A stretch of DNA of 64,000 nt from contig CAWBBX010000030.1 of assembly GCA_963787005.1 (NCBI GenBank), positions 1 through 64,000 on the forward strand, read 5' to 3'. Positions 10,324-19,274 of this stretch are shown one piece after another. The notes below the pieces were generated by a model, which saw nothing but the letters and a program-made list of their open reading frames with translations, searched no databases and had not been told where the DNA came from. Made by a program: the position numbers and the translations under genes. Origin of the DNA: FEN-1297 sp963787005 (GTDB lineage: Bacteria > Bacteroidota > Ignavibacteria > Ignavibacteriales > Ignavibacteriaceae). The first letter of the stretch is position 1, and every line of letters begins with the position of its first letter.

Positions 10324-12807
10324 TCACTTGTTCAAAAGTTTATCCGCCGCTATCGCCAGCAGCATATAATCGGTTGCGCCCCCTCCCATAACGTACTCAG
10401 TCTGCTGCCAGAAGTACGGCCATGTTTTAAGCTCGGGAAGATTGGGACGTATTAACGCGGTGCCGCTTCCCACTCCGCCGGGTATGTACGACCAGTCGGC
10501 CCTGTTTACCCCGTACGCCACTGTTAAAGAATGCGCTCCGACGCCGGAAGCAAACGAGGCGTTATTCTCGCCCGGATGAACTCCCAGGATAAAGTTCAAT
10601 GCGTTGAAAACATATTCCGATTTAAAAATCTCCGGAAATCCTATGTGCAGAAAAAGCTGATCCACGCCGAACGCCTGTATGCCCCATCCCGCGCCCCAGA
10701 TATAAGGCTTGTAGGGAACGCCGTACGGATTTTCCCTCTGCTGTTCCGCTATTTTATTAAACTCTTCTTTAACCGCTTTTTTAATTTTTGCGGTGAAACT
10801 TTCATCATTTAGTTTCTCAGTTATTCTTCCCAGCACAATCGCGTAGCCGACAACGTTCTTCGCTATCAGATCTTGATGATCGAGCAGAAACTCGGCGTAA
10901 GATTTTTTTGATGTAGAAAGATACAGCTCGGCGGCGGCGTTCACTTTATCCTTTGCGCTAGCAGCCGAATCATCCTTGTAAATTTTCTCCGCTATTTTCA
11001 GACTCTTCTTCGCAATAACGGGATTGAAATCTTTCATCACTCTATAAGCTGCAGCCAACACCGAAGCAACGTAAAGTTCTCTCTGCGGATTAACTTCCGT
11101 GAAGACCCACCTGTCGTCTTCGGGCAAAGCCTTATGAAGGACAGGATCCTTTTCTTTTTTATTGTACACTAAATTGTCGGTCATATTTGAAGCGTCGCCG
11201 AGAAGCGTGTACTGCTCGAGAGTCGGACAAATTATTCCGCGGTACAACCTCCCTAAAGATTCGTATCCGCCGACGATAGTCAAAAGTCCGTGCTCAATCT
11301 GCTGAAGCACGTCCGGCTTACCGTCAGGTTTATGTATCTGAACAAGTAGGTTTTTTTCGTCAATCGATGTCTGGTCGAAATCAATCTTAAAAAATTCGTA
11401 GGCGAGGGAAAGCTTGTACACAGTCCCTGCCTGAGACTCTATTCTGAGATCATAATCGCCGGCATCATGCCAGCCGCCCCGGTTAAGTCCGGGCACGTGC
11501 TCACCGGATTTGTATTTTGTTAAAGTGGAGCCGTGCTGGAAATATCCGTCGAAGTGATTATGATTTACCGGCGCCATGCGCGCGTCGTCGAAATGACATA
11601 GTCCGTGCCATACGCGGTACCTGTCCTCCACCTTCATGTGGCACATCTGCACCGGCAGAAAATATTCTAAGGTAGGCTGCCAGACGTTCTCACCGTAAAC
11701 GTTGTTCTTAATCTCAAAAGAATGCGATTCCAGATCGCCGTACTTAATCTTATATAATCCTTCTTTTCTAATACTGCTGAAATCGAATCTGATGTACTTG
11801 TATCGCAGAAAGTCTCCCCATGGTTCGGGATTATCATCCTCCTTAACAACGTACGATGAATCTTCACCGATCCTAATTAACCGGACCGGTTTAAAATTCT
11901 TTGTAAGCTTATCGAGTTCAATTACCGCAAACTTTACCTGCTTCGGATGATAGCCGACCTGCGAAACCTGGATAACAGGTTTGTACCTCCAGCTTGTGTC
12001 AGTCTTTGGTGTGATGATCCACTCGACCGCATTTTTAACGGCGCCGGCGGGAATTGTTGAGCGAAGAACAAACCAGCCGTTATTGTACAGCCCTCTGCCG
12101 TCGAGCAGCTGCAGTTTGTTTTTCTTGCTGAGGAATTTAATTTCCTTTTCTTTACTTCCCTGCGCAATGATCAGCTGTTTTCCCTCAGCCATAGGAACGG
12201 CCTGAAGTCTGCCTTCATCATCGGTTTTCATCTCACTGTTCGCCTGTCTCGGAAAAATTCCGGTCTTCCCGTCCATCGAATAATGCTCGCCGAAATATTC
12301 TCCCGGGAAAAGCTCGAGGTTAAACCCTACTTTGTCCGCCCACTTTTTAGGCAGAGGCTTCTCAAGATCGACGGTCAGTTTAATGCTGTTACCGACGGCT
12401 TCAGTCTTTACTGTATACTTAAAATTTAATTTCGGATAGATGATAGGATTGAAACCTTTGCGGTCCTTGCTGGAGTCCGGATACTGAAGACTTGTAGTAA
12501 TTATACCGTGTGCGGTGTCTACGATTCTTTCTCCTACCTTCGGCACGGGCGCCCATTGTCCGGGTGTAGGATCGATCCTCACGTCGCCGTTAGCCGCCAC
12601 TCTTTTTCCGAACTGAACGATAGTAAGTCCGCCCTGATGACCCTCGGGATAAAAGTCATCGAACACCATTACGTCGAGGCTCTGCATCGAGTAATATCCC
12701 GATTTATTTATATGCAGGCCTTTAGTCCCCGCTTTTGATTGACCGTATGCAGCCATAGAGTTGTACAATAAAATTACAATTAATAAGAGCCCGAATTTCC
12801 CATTCAT
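10324..12807 (-). CDS. GH9 glycoside hydrolase with large N-terminal beta domain, secreted
   Basis: 827 residues, first gene of the mannan operon. Signal peptide (1-22), an unassigned beta-rich region (about 25-270), an Ig-like CelD_N domain (about 278-368, VSQVGYHPKQVKFAVIE), then the GH9 (alpha/alpha)6 barrel. The catalytic base region GGWHDAGDYDLR carries Asp448 and Asp451. The usual C-terminal NE general acid appears as WQQTEYV, with Glu804 the candidate; the Asn before it is Thr. That signature and the large N-terminal part set it apart from classic endocellulases, and beta-glucan or beta-mannan exo-activity is plausible. It is the biggest enzyme of the operon and is preceded by a 319-base regulatory gap. 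Confidence 0.85.
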   Translation of the reverse strand: MNGKFGLLLIVILLYNSMAAYGQSKAGTKGLHINKSGYYSMQSLDVMVFDDFYPEGHQGGLTIVQFGKRVAANGDVRIDPTPGQWAPVPKVGERIVDTAHGIITTSLQYPDSSKDRKGFNPIIYPKLNFKYTVKTEAVGNSIKLTVDLEKPLPKKWADKVGFNLELFPGEYFGEHYSMDGKTGIFPRQANSEMKTDDEGRLQAVPMAEGKQLIIAQGSKEKEIKFLSKKNKLQLLDGRGLYNNGWFVLRSTIPAGAVKNAVEWIITPKTDTSWRYKPVIQVSQVGYHPKQVKFAVIELDKLTKNFKPVRLIRIGEDSSYVVKEDDNPEPWGDFLRYKYIRFDFSSIRKEGLYKIKYGDLESHSFEIKNNVYGENVWQPTLEYFLPVQMCHMKVEDRYRVWHGLCHFDDARMAPVNHNHFDGYFQHGSTLTKYKSGEHVPGLNRGGWHDAGDYDLRIESQAGTVYKLSLAYEFFKIDFDQTSIDEKNLLVQIHKPDGKPDVLQQIEHGLLTIVGGYESLGRLYRGIICPTLEQYTLLGDASNMTDNLVYNKKEKDPVLHKALPEDDRWVFTEVNPQRELYVASVLAAAYRVMKDFNPVIAKKSLKIAEKIYKDDSAASAKDKVNAAAELYLSTSKKSYAEFLLDHQDLIAKNVVGYAIVLGRITEKLNDESFTAKIKKAVKEEFNKIAEQQRENPYGVPYKPYIWGAGWGIQAFGVDQLFLHIGFPEIFKSEYVFNALNFILGVHPGENNASFASGVGAHSLTVAYGVNRADWSYIPGGVGSGTALIRPNLPELKTWPYFWQQTEYVMGGGATDYMLLAIAADKLLNK

Positions 12808-13126
12808 GAATTCCTCTTAAGAGAATTCTCTTTATAAATTTTCCCTCATCCGAATAAGATTAAAACCCGGCCGGGTACGAGGTACAAACAATTGTAAAGA
12901 GGCAATAACCTTGCCAATGGAAGTCTTTTAGCGGGTATTAAAAAAATGAAGAATAGTGCACATGTATTCTTATTTTTTTAATAATATTTTATCGAATTGA
13001 TAACAGAAATGAAAAAAGAAATGGTCATAAATTTGTCAAACGGGACAAAATAAGTTATTTGCAATTTCTGCATAGAATAATTATTTTTTTTGCGATATTA
13101 TTTATCACCCCAAAGAAGGATTAAAC
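12808..13126. promoter_or_regulatory. Divergent promoter region between GH9 operon and hicBA
   Basis: AT-rich gap between divergent genes. Reading toward GH9 (minus), 13023-13037 gives GACAAATTTATGACC, one copy of a motif seen before four other transcription units in this window; about 30 bases further lies TTATCAATTCGATAA (12982-12996). Close to GH9 is a palindromic patch, CTCTTAAGAGAATTCTC (12814-12830). The hicB ribosome site AAGAAGGA is at 13113-13120. Exact start sites cannot be called. Confidence 0.4.
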
Positions 13127-13321
13127 TTGAAATACAAGGTCAGTATAAAGAAAAGCGACGAAGGCTATTCAATTTGGGTTCCCGGACTACCCGGATGTTG
13201 GTCGCAGGGCAAGACTGAAAAAGAGGCCCTGGAAAATATTAAAGATGCCATAAAATTATACCTGGATACTGTTAAATCCCTAAACAGAGGTACGAGAACA
13301 CGATATGTTGAAGTTGGGTAA
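13127..13321 (+). CDS. hicB: HicB-family antitoxin, short form
   Basis: 64 residues from a TTG start, chosen because AAGAAGGA lies seven bases upstream and the next ATG would remove the conserved fold. The sequence KVSIKKSDEGYSIWVPGLPGCWSQGKTEKEALENIKDAI matches the partial RNase-H-like fold of HicB; (YS)IWVPGLPGCWSQG is the diagnostic stretch. This short form lacks the C-terminal DNA-binding domain, so autoregulation would need another route. Three bases separate it from hicA, giving the antitoxin-first order. It is the only plus-strand unit within this part of the mannan locus. Confidence 0.9.
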   Translation: MKYKVSIKKSDEGYSIWVPGLPGCWSQGKTEKEALENIKDAIKLYLDTVKSLNRGTRTRYVEVG

Positions 13322-13324
13322 GTA

Positions 13325-13537
13325 ATGCCTAAATTGCCGGGCGTTAATCATCAGAAAGCTATCCAGGCATTTAAGAAGGCAGGCTTTTATATAGCACGGC
13401 AGGGGAAACATATTGCAATGACAGACGGCAAACGAATTATTATTATCCCTCGATCAAATCCTATCAATTCATTTACAATGGCCGGTATCATTAGAGATGC
13501 CGGACTGACAATCGAAGAATTTAAAAAATTATTATAA
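13325..13537 (+). CDS. hicA: HicA-family mRNA interferase toxin
   Basis: 70 residues, a dsRBD-like fold typical of HicA: LPGVNHQKAIQAFKKAGF, then the catalytic histidine context RQGKHIAM and the strand RIIIIPRSNPI, ending with the helix TMAGIIRDAGLTIEEFKKLL. HicA cleaves mRNA unless bound by HicB. Length is normal and all core features are present, so it is probably functional. It ends 24 bases before the stop of the convergent GH5 gene. Confidence 0.9.
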   Translation: MPKLPGVNHQKAIQAFKKAGFYIARQGKHIAMTDGKRIIIIPRSNPINSFTMAGIIRDAGLTIEEFKKLL

Positions 13538-13561
13538 TTATCGAATTTCGGCCTGCTAATT

Positions 13562-14662
13562 TTATTTTGAATTCGTCGAATCAATCTCGGTAAATTTACC
13601 TTCCGCGGCATCTTTGTAAAACTGCCCGTTAACCGTAAGATCAAAATTCTTCCACGATTTAAACATTGCCGGTTCCCACTGCGGATCGTAGACCCACCAT
13701 ATCCAGCTTATTCCCTTTTTCTTAAAATATTTGATGATGGTCTTTCCGTACTCAATATTGGCCGAATCGCTCGGTAATGTAAAACCCAACTCCGTTGCTA
13801 AAACTGGATATTTATCCGCCGCGAACCCGAAATCCTCTTCCCACTTCGGCTCGTATGGCGGCGTACGTTTATGAGGATAAGGGTGAACCACGTAGCCGAT
13901 TCCTTCGGCATCGATAGGAGAATAATTTAAAGGTGTTAGATCGTACGCCCAGTCAAACCCGGCAACGAGAGGAATCTTATCGGGATCGTAAGCGCGGATA
14001 AGTTTGATGATGTTCTCGTTTATCTTCTTCCACCCTTCCCACGTGACGCTTCCAAGCTGACCGCGGTAATCCGTAGGTTCGTTAAATATTTCATAGAAGG
14101 CGATTGTGTTTACGCCTCGGAAATGACTCGCGATCGTGCGCCAGAAGTTATAAGTCTCCGGAAGCGAAGTTACGTACATCGGATCCTGGTAAAGATCCAT
14201 TTCAAGATTGCCGATCGAATGCCAGTCGATATCAACATACATCCCGAGTTCTGTACACCATTCAACAGCCTGATCGAGCAGCTTAAGGTATTTGATCGGC
14301 GTTCTAGTCCGCCAGGAGATAGGATGAACGGGAATTCTCACTATCATCGTATTGAGTTCTTTTACTTTCTCGAACAATTTTTTATTCCAGTGTCCCTGGT
14401 GTTCTATCTTATCGGGATCGGCAATTGCGAGTCCGTGGAAGAAAAGAGTATCACCTTTTTCATCGACAAACCTGCTGCCATCCACTTTTATTAACGGAAG
14501 AGCTTTTGCTTCTTTGTACATGAAGGGAGCGCCTGCAAACCTTGCATCCCACCAGTAATGATGAGCGGCGGAATCCTTTTTCGCGACTTGAGGTAAAATA
14601 CTGTGCGAGTAAAAAATTACGCAGGCAAATACAAACAGAATGGAGAAATGCGATTTCTTCAT
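13562..14662 (-). CDS. GH5-family beta-glycanase (mannanase/cellulase type), secreted
   Basis: 366 residues from the ATG at 14662 (upstream codons give only a charged leader). Signal peptide 1-25. A (beta/alpha)8 GH5 barrel with the acid/base in FYEIFNEP (Glu195) and the nucleophile in ATELGF (Glu291); WHSIGN (147-152) and the C-terminal ISWIWWVYDP are also GH5-like. No lipobox, CBM or T9SS tail. Last gene of the minus-strand unit GH5-FN3, esterase, GH5; about 350 bases of repeat-rich DNA separate it from the esterase. Substrate is not certain; mannan is inferred from context. Confidence 0.88.
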   Translation of the reverse strand: MKKSHFSILFVFACVIFYSHSILPQVAKKDSAAHHYWWDARFAGAPFMYKEAKALPLIKVDGSRFVDEKGDTLFFHGLAIADPDKIEHQGHWNKKLFEKVKELNTMIVRIPVHPISWRTRTPIKYLKLLDQAVEWCTELGMYVDIDWHSIGNLEMDLYQDPMYVTSLPETYNFWRTIASHFRGVNTIAFYEIFNEPTDYRGQLGSVTWEGWKKINENIIKLIRAYDPDKIPLVAGFDWAYDLTPLNYSPIDAEGIGYVVHPYPHKRTPPYEPKWEEDFGFAADKYPVLATELGFTLPSDSANIEYGKTIIKYFKKKGISWIWWVYDPQWEPAMFKSWKNFDLTVNGQFYKDAAEGKFTEIDSTNSK

Positions 14663-15014
14663 TTTAAATTCCTTATAATAAAAATAGAAGCATGAATGCA
14701 CTCAATCATTCACATATGCACTGATTCTAAAAGAATTTGATAAATCAAATTCCTACATTATTTCCAATGATAAAAAGTTCTTCTAACTCCGTAGGAATTC
14801 AATTATGCAGTTCTTGCTTTTCTCGTGAACGATTAAATATATCTTATATCTTGAATTTGATAAATCAAATTCCTACGGCCCTTTTGATGGATGCATGCAA
14901 TCATGCCGTACATGCATCCATGCATTGACTTGCAAAAGAATCTGATAAATCAAATTCCTACGGCGCTTTTGATGGATGCATGCATTCATTCCATACATGC
15001 ATCCATGCATCTCC
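14663..15014. repeat. Intergenic repeat cluster: three palindrome copies and a tandem unit of about 73-75 bases
   Basis: Three copies of the palindrome AATTTGATAAATCAAATT (one as AATCTGATAAATCAAATT), each followed by CCTAC, at about 14734-14756, 14854-14876 and 14939-14961. The second and third are each followed by GGC(C/G)CTTTTGATGGATGC and a run built from ATGCATxCATGCAT-type words, giving two adjacent direct repeats (14853-14925 and 14936-15010). The gap lies inside a presumed operon. Confidence 0.8.
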
Positions 15015-17054
15015 CTACTCTCCCCAATCGTCGGTCTTAAACGTCGATGCCGGCAATCCTTCCTTATTGAACAGCGTTCCTTCCGCTGTGTTGCTCCACG
15101 CGTATCTTACCGCGGCGGGATCTTTAACCGCATCGCTGTATACAATTAATTTATCGCCGTCCACTTTCACTTCGGCATCTACAAATTTCTTATCGGTACC
15201 TGCGATTTGGAAATTTGTTTTACCGCCGATTTTCTTCAGCACCAGTCCGTCGTCCGCGTATTTAAACGATAGTATAGCTTTTCCGTCTTCGACTTTCATC
15301 TTATCATAAAGCGGGCCGGAATACTTTACATCCTTGCCGTAATTTTTAGCGATCGCCCAGAGCGCGAGTCTCCTTCCTACTTCCTGCTTATTCGGCGGAT
15401 GAATAATATTTATATCGCCGCCGATATCAAGAGTAACGGCCATGCCTGTATTCGGCACCGACAGCGTCTGGAACTGGGCGTAGCGAACCATCTGCGAATG
15501 CGAGGTCTCTCCGTAATTGAAAGGCGCTATCTGAACGTAGTAGAACGGGAAGTCGCCTTCATGCCAATCCGACCGCCAGTTTTTAATCATCAGGGAAAAT
15601 AAAGTATGATAATTATTGTAGTCTTTCGGCGTATTGGAATTGGATTCGCCCTGGTACCAGATTGCACCTTTAATTCCGTAAGGTTCCAACGGCGCTATCA
15701 TTCCGTTGAAAATCATGGTAGGCGAGTCGGGACCCACTTCAATGCCGGGTTTCGGGCGCGAATTAAACTCTCGGTCTTTAACATTATAGATATAAAATTT
15801 TCCGTCCATGTATTCCGCCGAAGGCAAGAATTTCCAGTCGCCGGCTAATGAAACGCTTTGGCTGGTGTCGGCTCCTTCCGCGGGATGAATCATCATTTTA
15901 ACCCCGTTCCCCCAAAGTCCGCCGCCGCCCTGGTTATCTACGACTCTTACTGCAATTGTTAATGCGGTACCTTTAACCAATTTTTTCGGAACTTTATATA
16001 TCCTTGGAGTAGCATAGTAACCTGTTACTTCCGTGGCACCGACAAGAGTACCGTTAACGTAAGAGCGGTCCATATCGTCAATCGGTCCGAGGTTCAGCTT
16101 CAGATCTTTTCCTACCCAGCTTGCGGGAATTTCAACTTTCCTTCTGAACCAGACCGCCCCGTCGAAGGTGCCGATTTCCGCGTTCTCCCACAGCGTAGGG
16201 AGCTTCATGCTTTCCCACTTACTGTCGTCAAAGTCTGTCTTTGCACATTCTTTATCGCCGAATTCAAGATCTTTCCATCTCACGGCTTCTTTTTTCTTAC
16301 TGACGTCAACAACAGGGTGACTATAAATCCACGCGTACAGTTTGCGGATCTCGCCTCTCATCTTTACAACTGAGTCGACATATGATTTATAGTCCGGAAG
16401 CTGTTCGAGAAATTTCCCGCTTATCCAGGGCTGAATTCTCGTACCTCCCCAGCTCGAGTGAATCAATCCTATCGGAACCTTAAGTTCCTTGTACAATCTT
16501 CTGCCGAAGAAATAAGCCGTGGCGCTGAACGTAGCGGCGGTCGTAGGATTACATTCGCTCCAGCTTCCTTTGCAGTTAAAATCGGGTTCATCGGAGACCT
16601 TTCGCGCAACGGTAAATAATCTTATATCGGGATAGTCGGCATTCTTAATTTCTTCAGCCGAATTTTTGATTGGATTGCCGGGCCAGCCTTCAAGGGGCAT
16701 CTCCATATTCGACTGTCCCGAGCACAGCCATACTTCTCCGAGCATAACGTTCGAAAACATTACAACTGAATCGTCCGCGACAATTTTCAGATCATAAGGG
16801 CCGCCGGCCTGGAGAGTTTTTATTTTAACGCTCCAAAGACCATCGTCTCCCGCTGTAGTTTCGGCTTCCGCACCCCATGTGCCGAGTACAATTATCTTCG
16901 CACCCGGATCCGATTTTCCCCACACGGCCGCTTCCGTATTTCTCTGGAGAACCATATTGTCGGAAAATACGGCAGGCAGTTCGAGTTTGGTTTTATTTTT
17001 GTTGTCGGGAATAATAAAAGACGAAAAGATGAGCAGCATTATTAATACTTTCAT
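15015..17054 (-). CDS. SGNH-type carbohydrate acetylesterase (sialate O-acetylesterase family)
   Basis: 679 residues from the ATG at 17054, which has GAAAGGAAATT directly upstream; an earlier in-frame ATG at 17081 lacks this. Signal peptide 1-18. N-terminal LPAVFSDNMVLQR and Ig-like part, then the nucleophile block LCSGQSNMEMP (Ser115), WGGTRIQPW, an inserted beta-galactosidase-like jelly-roll domain (about 260-410: WFRRKVEIPASW), the GAIWYQGESN block and the Asp/His block GGDINIIHPPNK. It should remove O-acetyl groups; in this cluster acetylated mannan is the likely substrate. It starts 28 bases after the GH5-FN3 stop. Confidence 0.88.
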   Translation of the reverse strand: MKVLIMLLIFSSFIIPDNKNKTKLELPAVFSDNMVLQRNTEAAVWGKSDPGAKIIVLGTWGAEAETTAGDDGLWSVKIKTLQAGGPYDLKIVADDSVVMFSNVMLGEVWLCSGQSNMEMPLEGWPGNPIKNSAEEIKNADYPDIRLFTVARKVSDEPDFNCKGSWSECNPTTAATFSATAYFFGRRLYKELKVPIGLIHSSWGGTRIQPWISGKFLEQLPDYKSYVDSVVKMRGEIRKLYAWIYSHPVVDVSKKKEAVRWKDLEFGDKECAKTDFDDSKWESMKLPTLWENAEIGTFDGAVWFRRKVEIPASWVGKDLKLNLGPIDDMDRSYVNGTLVGATEVTGYYATPRIYKVPKKLVKGTALTIAVRVVDNQGGGGLWGNGVKMMIHPAEGADTSQSVSLAGDWKFLPSAEYMDGKFYIYNVKDREFNSRPKPGIEVGPDSPTMIFNGMIAPLEPYGIKGAIWYQGESNSNTPKDYNNYHTLFSLMIKNWRSDWHEGDFPFYYVQIAPFNYGETSHSQMVRYAQFQTLSVPNTGMAVTLDIGGDINIIHPPNKQEVGRRLALWAIAKNYGKDVKYSGPLYDKMKVEDGKAILSFKYADDGLVLKKIGGKTNFQIAGTDKKFVDAEVKVDGDKLIVYSDAVKDPAAVRYAWSNTAEGTLFNKEGLPASTFKTDDWGE

Positions 17055-17081
17055 AATTTCCTTTCGGTTTGTTGGAATCAT

Positions 17082-18936
17082 TCACGGCAATGTAACAATA
17101 TCGGGATCGGGTTTCTGTATTTTTGAGTATATAATTTCAACCCTGCCGATCTGCGCCGCGTCGTTATATTTAATTTTTAAATACCTGCTTCCGGGAGGTA
17201 TCTCGCCGCAGGTATATAAAGCCGGCGTAAAGAATCCGTAAAAATTCTTATAAGGCGGAAACGTCTCTACTTTTGCGGCAAGAGGTTTTAAACTGCCGAG
17301 CGAATCGGAGGCGAGAAAATCGAGTCCGCATTGCGATATTGTTAAATACGCTTCAACCTTTATTGAATCGATGTCGTCGGGGAGACGGTAAACAACAAAT
17401 GCATCCTTTTCGCCCGCGAGCCGGCTGTTGTCTTCCTTCGCCTTATAAACATCTTTGTATCCCTGGAAGCTTAAGGTTCCGTATAATTTAAATATAAGAG
17501 AGGAATCGTTCATCTCATCGACAAATTTTTTATAATTTACTTCTACCGGTCCAACTTCATTTGAAGGTGCCGAAATTCCCGATCCGTTTTCCGCGGTAAC
17601 TCTGTAATAATAAGAATGCCCCAGCGCGGCGGAGGTATCCGCAAACAAAGGACGGAAAACGACATTAGCATCGCTGACATTATTTGCTATCGTTTCCCAG
17701 TTATCCGAGCCTGCTTCGCGCCTTTGTATTGAATAATCATCCGCACCGACGGAGCCCTGCCACGGAAATATCGAATGCGTCTTTTATATTTAGAAGATGA
17801 GGAGAATCGGGAATAGAGAGCGGAGGTTCAGGTTCGTTGTTAATTCTATACGCGTTTTTTCTGATTATATTTATGGCTTCCTTTTCGTGATACGATTCTC
17901 CCGACTCAAATCCCGGGAACCTGTACGAACCAACCCCGTATCCTTCCCCATGCTGATAAAATCCTCCGTCCCTTGAGTGAAACCTCAGGCTCCAGATCAT
18001 AATTCCCGCCAGGCCCTGGTTCACCGCGGTATCGACAATCGCGTTTACGTCTTTCAAATTTTTATAGCCGAACTCGCCTACAAAGTATGGCTTCTTTCCC
18101 TCTGTAAGTTTTCTGTTGTAGATGATGTTCTTTGTAGCATCATGTATCGGACTGTAATAATGCGTAGAGAGAACGTCGAAGTTGGAATCGGTGACGGCCT
18201 TTTCGCTTAGTATCTGAGCGTGCGTACCGAGTAAAACGAGATGATTTTTGTCGATGCTTTTTATGTAGGATGCGATTGAATCCTGCCACGACATAGGAGC
18301 CTCCAGCTCGTTGCCGGTCTCCCAACCGAGCACGGATTTATCGTCCTTATATAAAACTCCCGTATAAGTATTTTTTCTATTCAGGACAAAATTTATGGTT
18401 TGCTTAAAATCCGCGATTAATTCCGGATCGGTCCAGAATTCCTTTGCGGTTTTATTTCTGAAAGCGGCGTATTCCGCGGGTCCGCCCCACCACCACCAAT
18501 TATCTACAAACGGAATTATCAATCTTACGCCTTCTTCATTTGCTATCTGTAGAATTTTATCGAGAGCTCTGAAAGCTTTCTCGTTAAATTGGCCCGGTCC
18601 CTCAATGTATCTTATAATTCCTTTCGGCTCGCCTTTCCGCCTGACCGAAAGCACGTACATCCTGGTAACTCTTCCCCCGGATTCCTTTATTGTCTTTAGC
18701 GCGTCTCTAATTTCAAATTCGGTAGGAAGCCGCCACGGGCTGGAAGCTTTAAACGGGAAATAATCTTCTATTAAATTCAGGTTGGGAATGTTGAAGGAAA
18801 CGAAGCGCAGCTGCTGCTTCCCTTCCATCAGTTTGTCTTTATCCGCCGTTACAAAATTCTCAAACTGACTCGTTGTTCCGCACTGCATTAATAAAACACT
18901 GAAGAGAGAAAAGAAAATCAGTGCTGCTTTTTTCAT
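17082..18936 (-). CDS. GH5-type beta-mannanase-like lipoprotein with FN3 domain, frameshifted
   Basis: Two overlapping frames form one protein of about 617 residues. The first (18936-17737) has a lipobox (LLMQC, Cys19), a GH5-type barrel with acid/base Glu210 in WETGNE and nucleophile Glu288 in VGEFG, and several Trp in a row (NWWWWGG). It then runs out of frame at FDISVAG. Deleting one base of the GG at 17764-17765 restores FDISWQGSVGADDYSI, a fibronectin type III domain (REAGSDNWETIANNV...YYYRVTAENGSG), followed by a beta-rich tail ending DPDIVTLP. A single inserted base is the simplest account. It is probably anchored in the outer membrane and heads the unit with the esterase and GH5 genes. 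Confidence 0.85.
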
Positions 18937-19274
18937 ACGCGACCCTCGATAGATGTTTTCGGTTTAGGTTAGAAAGCCATCCATCAAAAAATATTCATTA
19001 GAATAAGATAATTAAGATCACCATCAAATGAACAAAGATTATGCCGTATGCGGCCCCGGAACCCTTGTGGAAAGACTGAATAAAAATCTAACTATTTCCT
19101 GAGATAAGAAGCCAGATCGGACAAGTTTACAACTTGGTTATCTTCGGAAGATTTTATCATTTTAATAAGATTATATCATAATTATAATATAATTAGAAGA
19201 AAAACTCTTCTATTCACTTAAAATAATTAGCACATAATTTGAAGTATAAAATCAAAAAATTACAGGGGACGAGA
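18937..19274. promoter_or_regulatory. Divergent promoter region of GH5-FN3 and cytoplasmic epimerase
   Basis: 338 bases between divergent genes. On the plus strand GACAAGTTTACAACT (19120-19134) resembles the GNCANNATTTATGACY motif found at four other places. Downstream is an AT-rich stretch with TTTTATCAT and TATATCATAATTATAATATA (about 19152-19195). AGGGGA at about 19264-19269 supports the ATG at 19275 rather than the TTG at 19239 for the epimerase. Confidence 0.4.

Noticed and set aside
14731..15010. CRISPR array
   Set aside because: Only three repeat copies with unequal spacing, the intervening sequence is itself repeated, and no cas genes are near.
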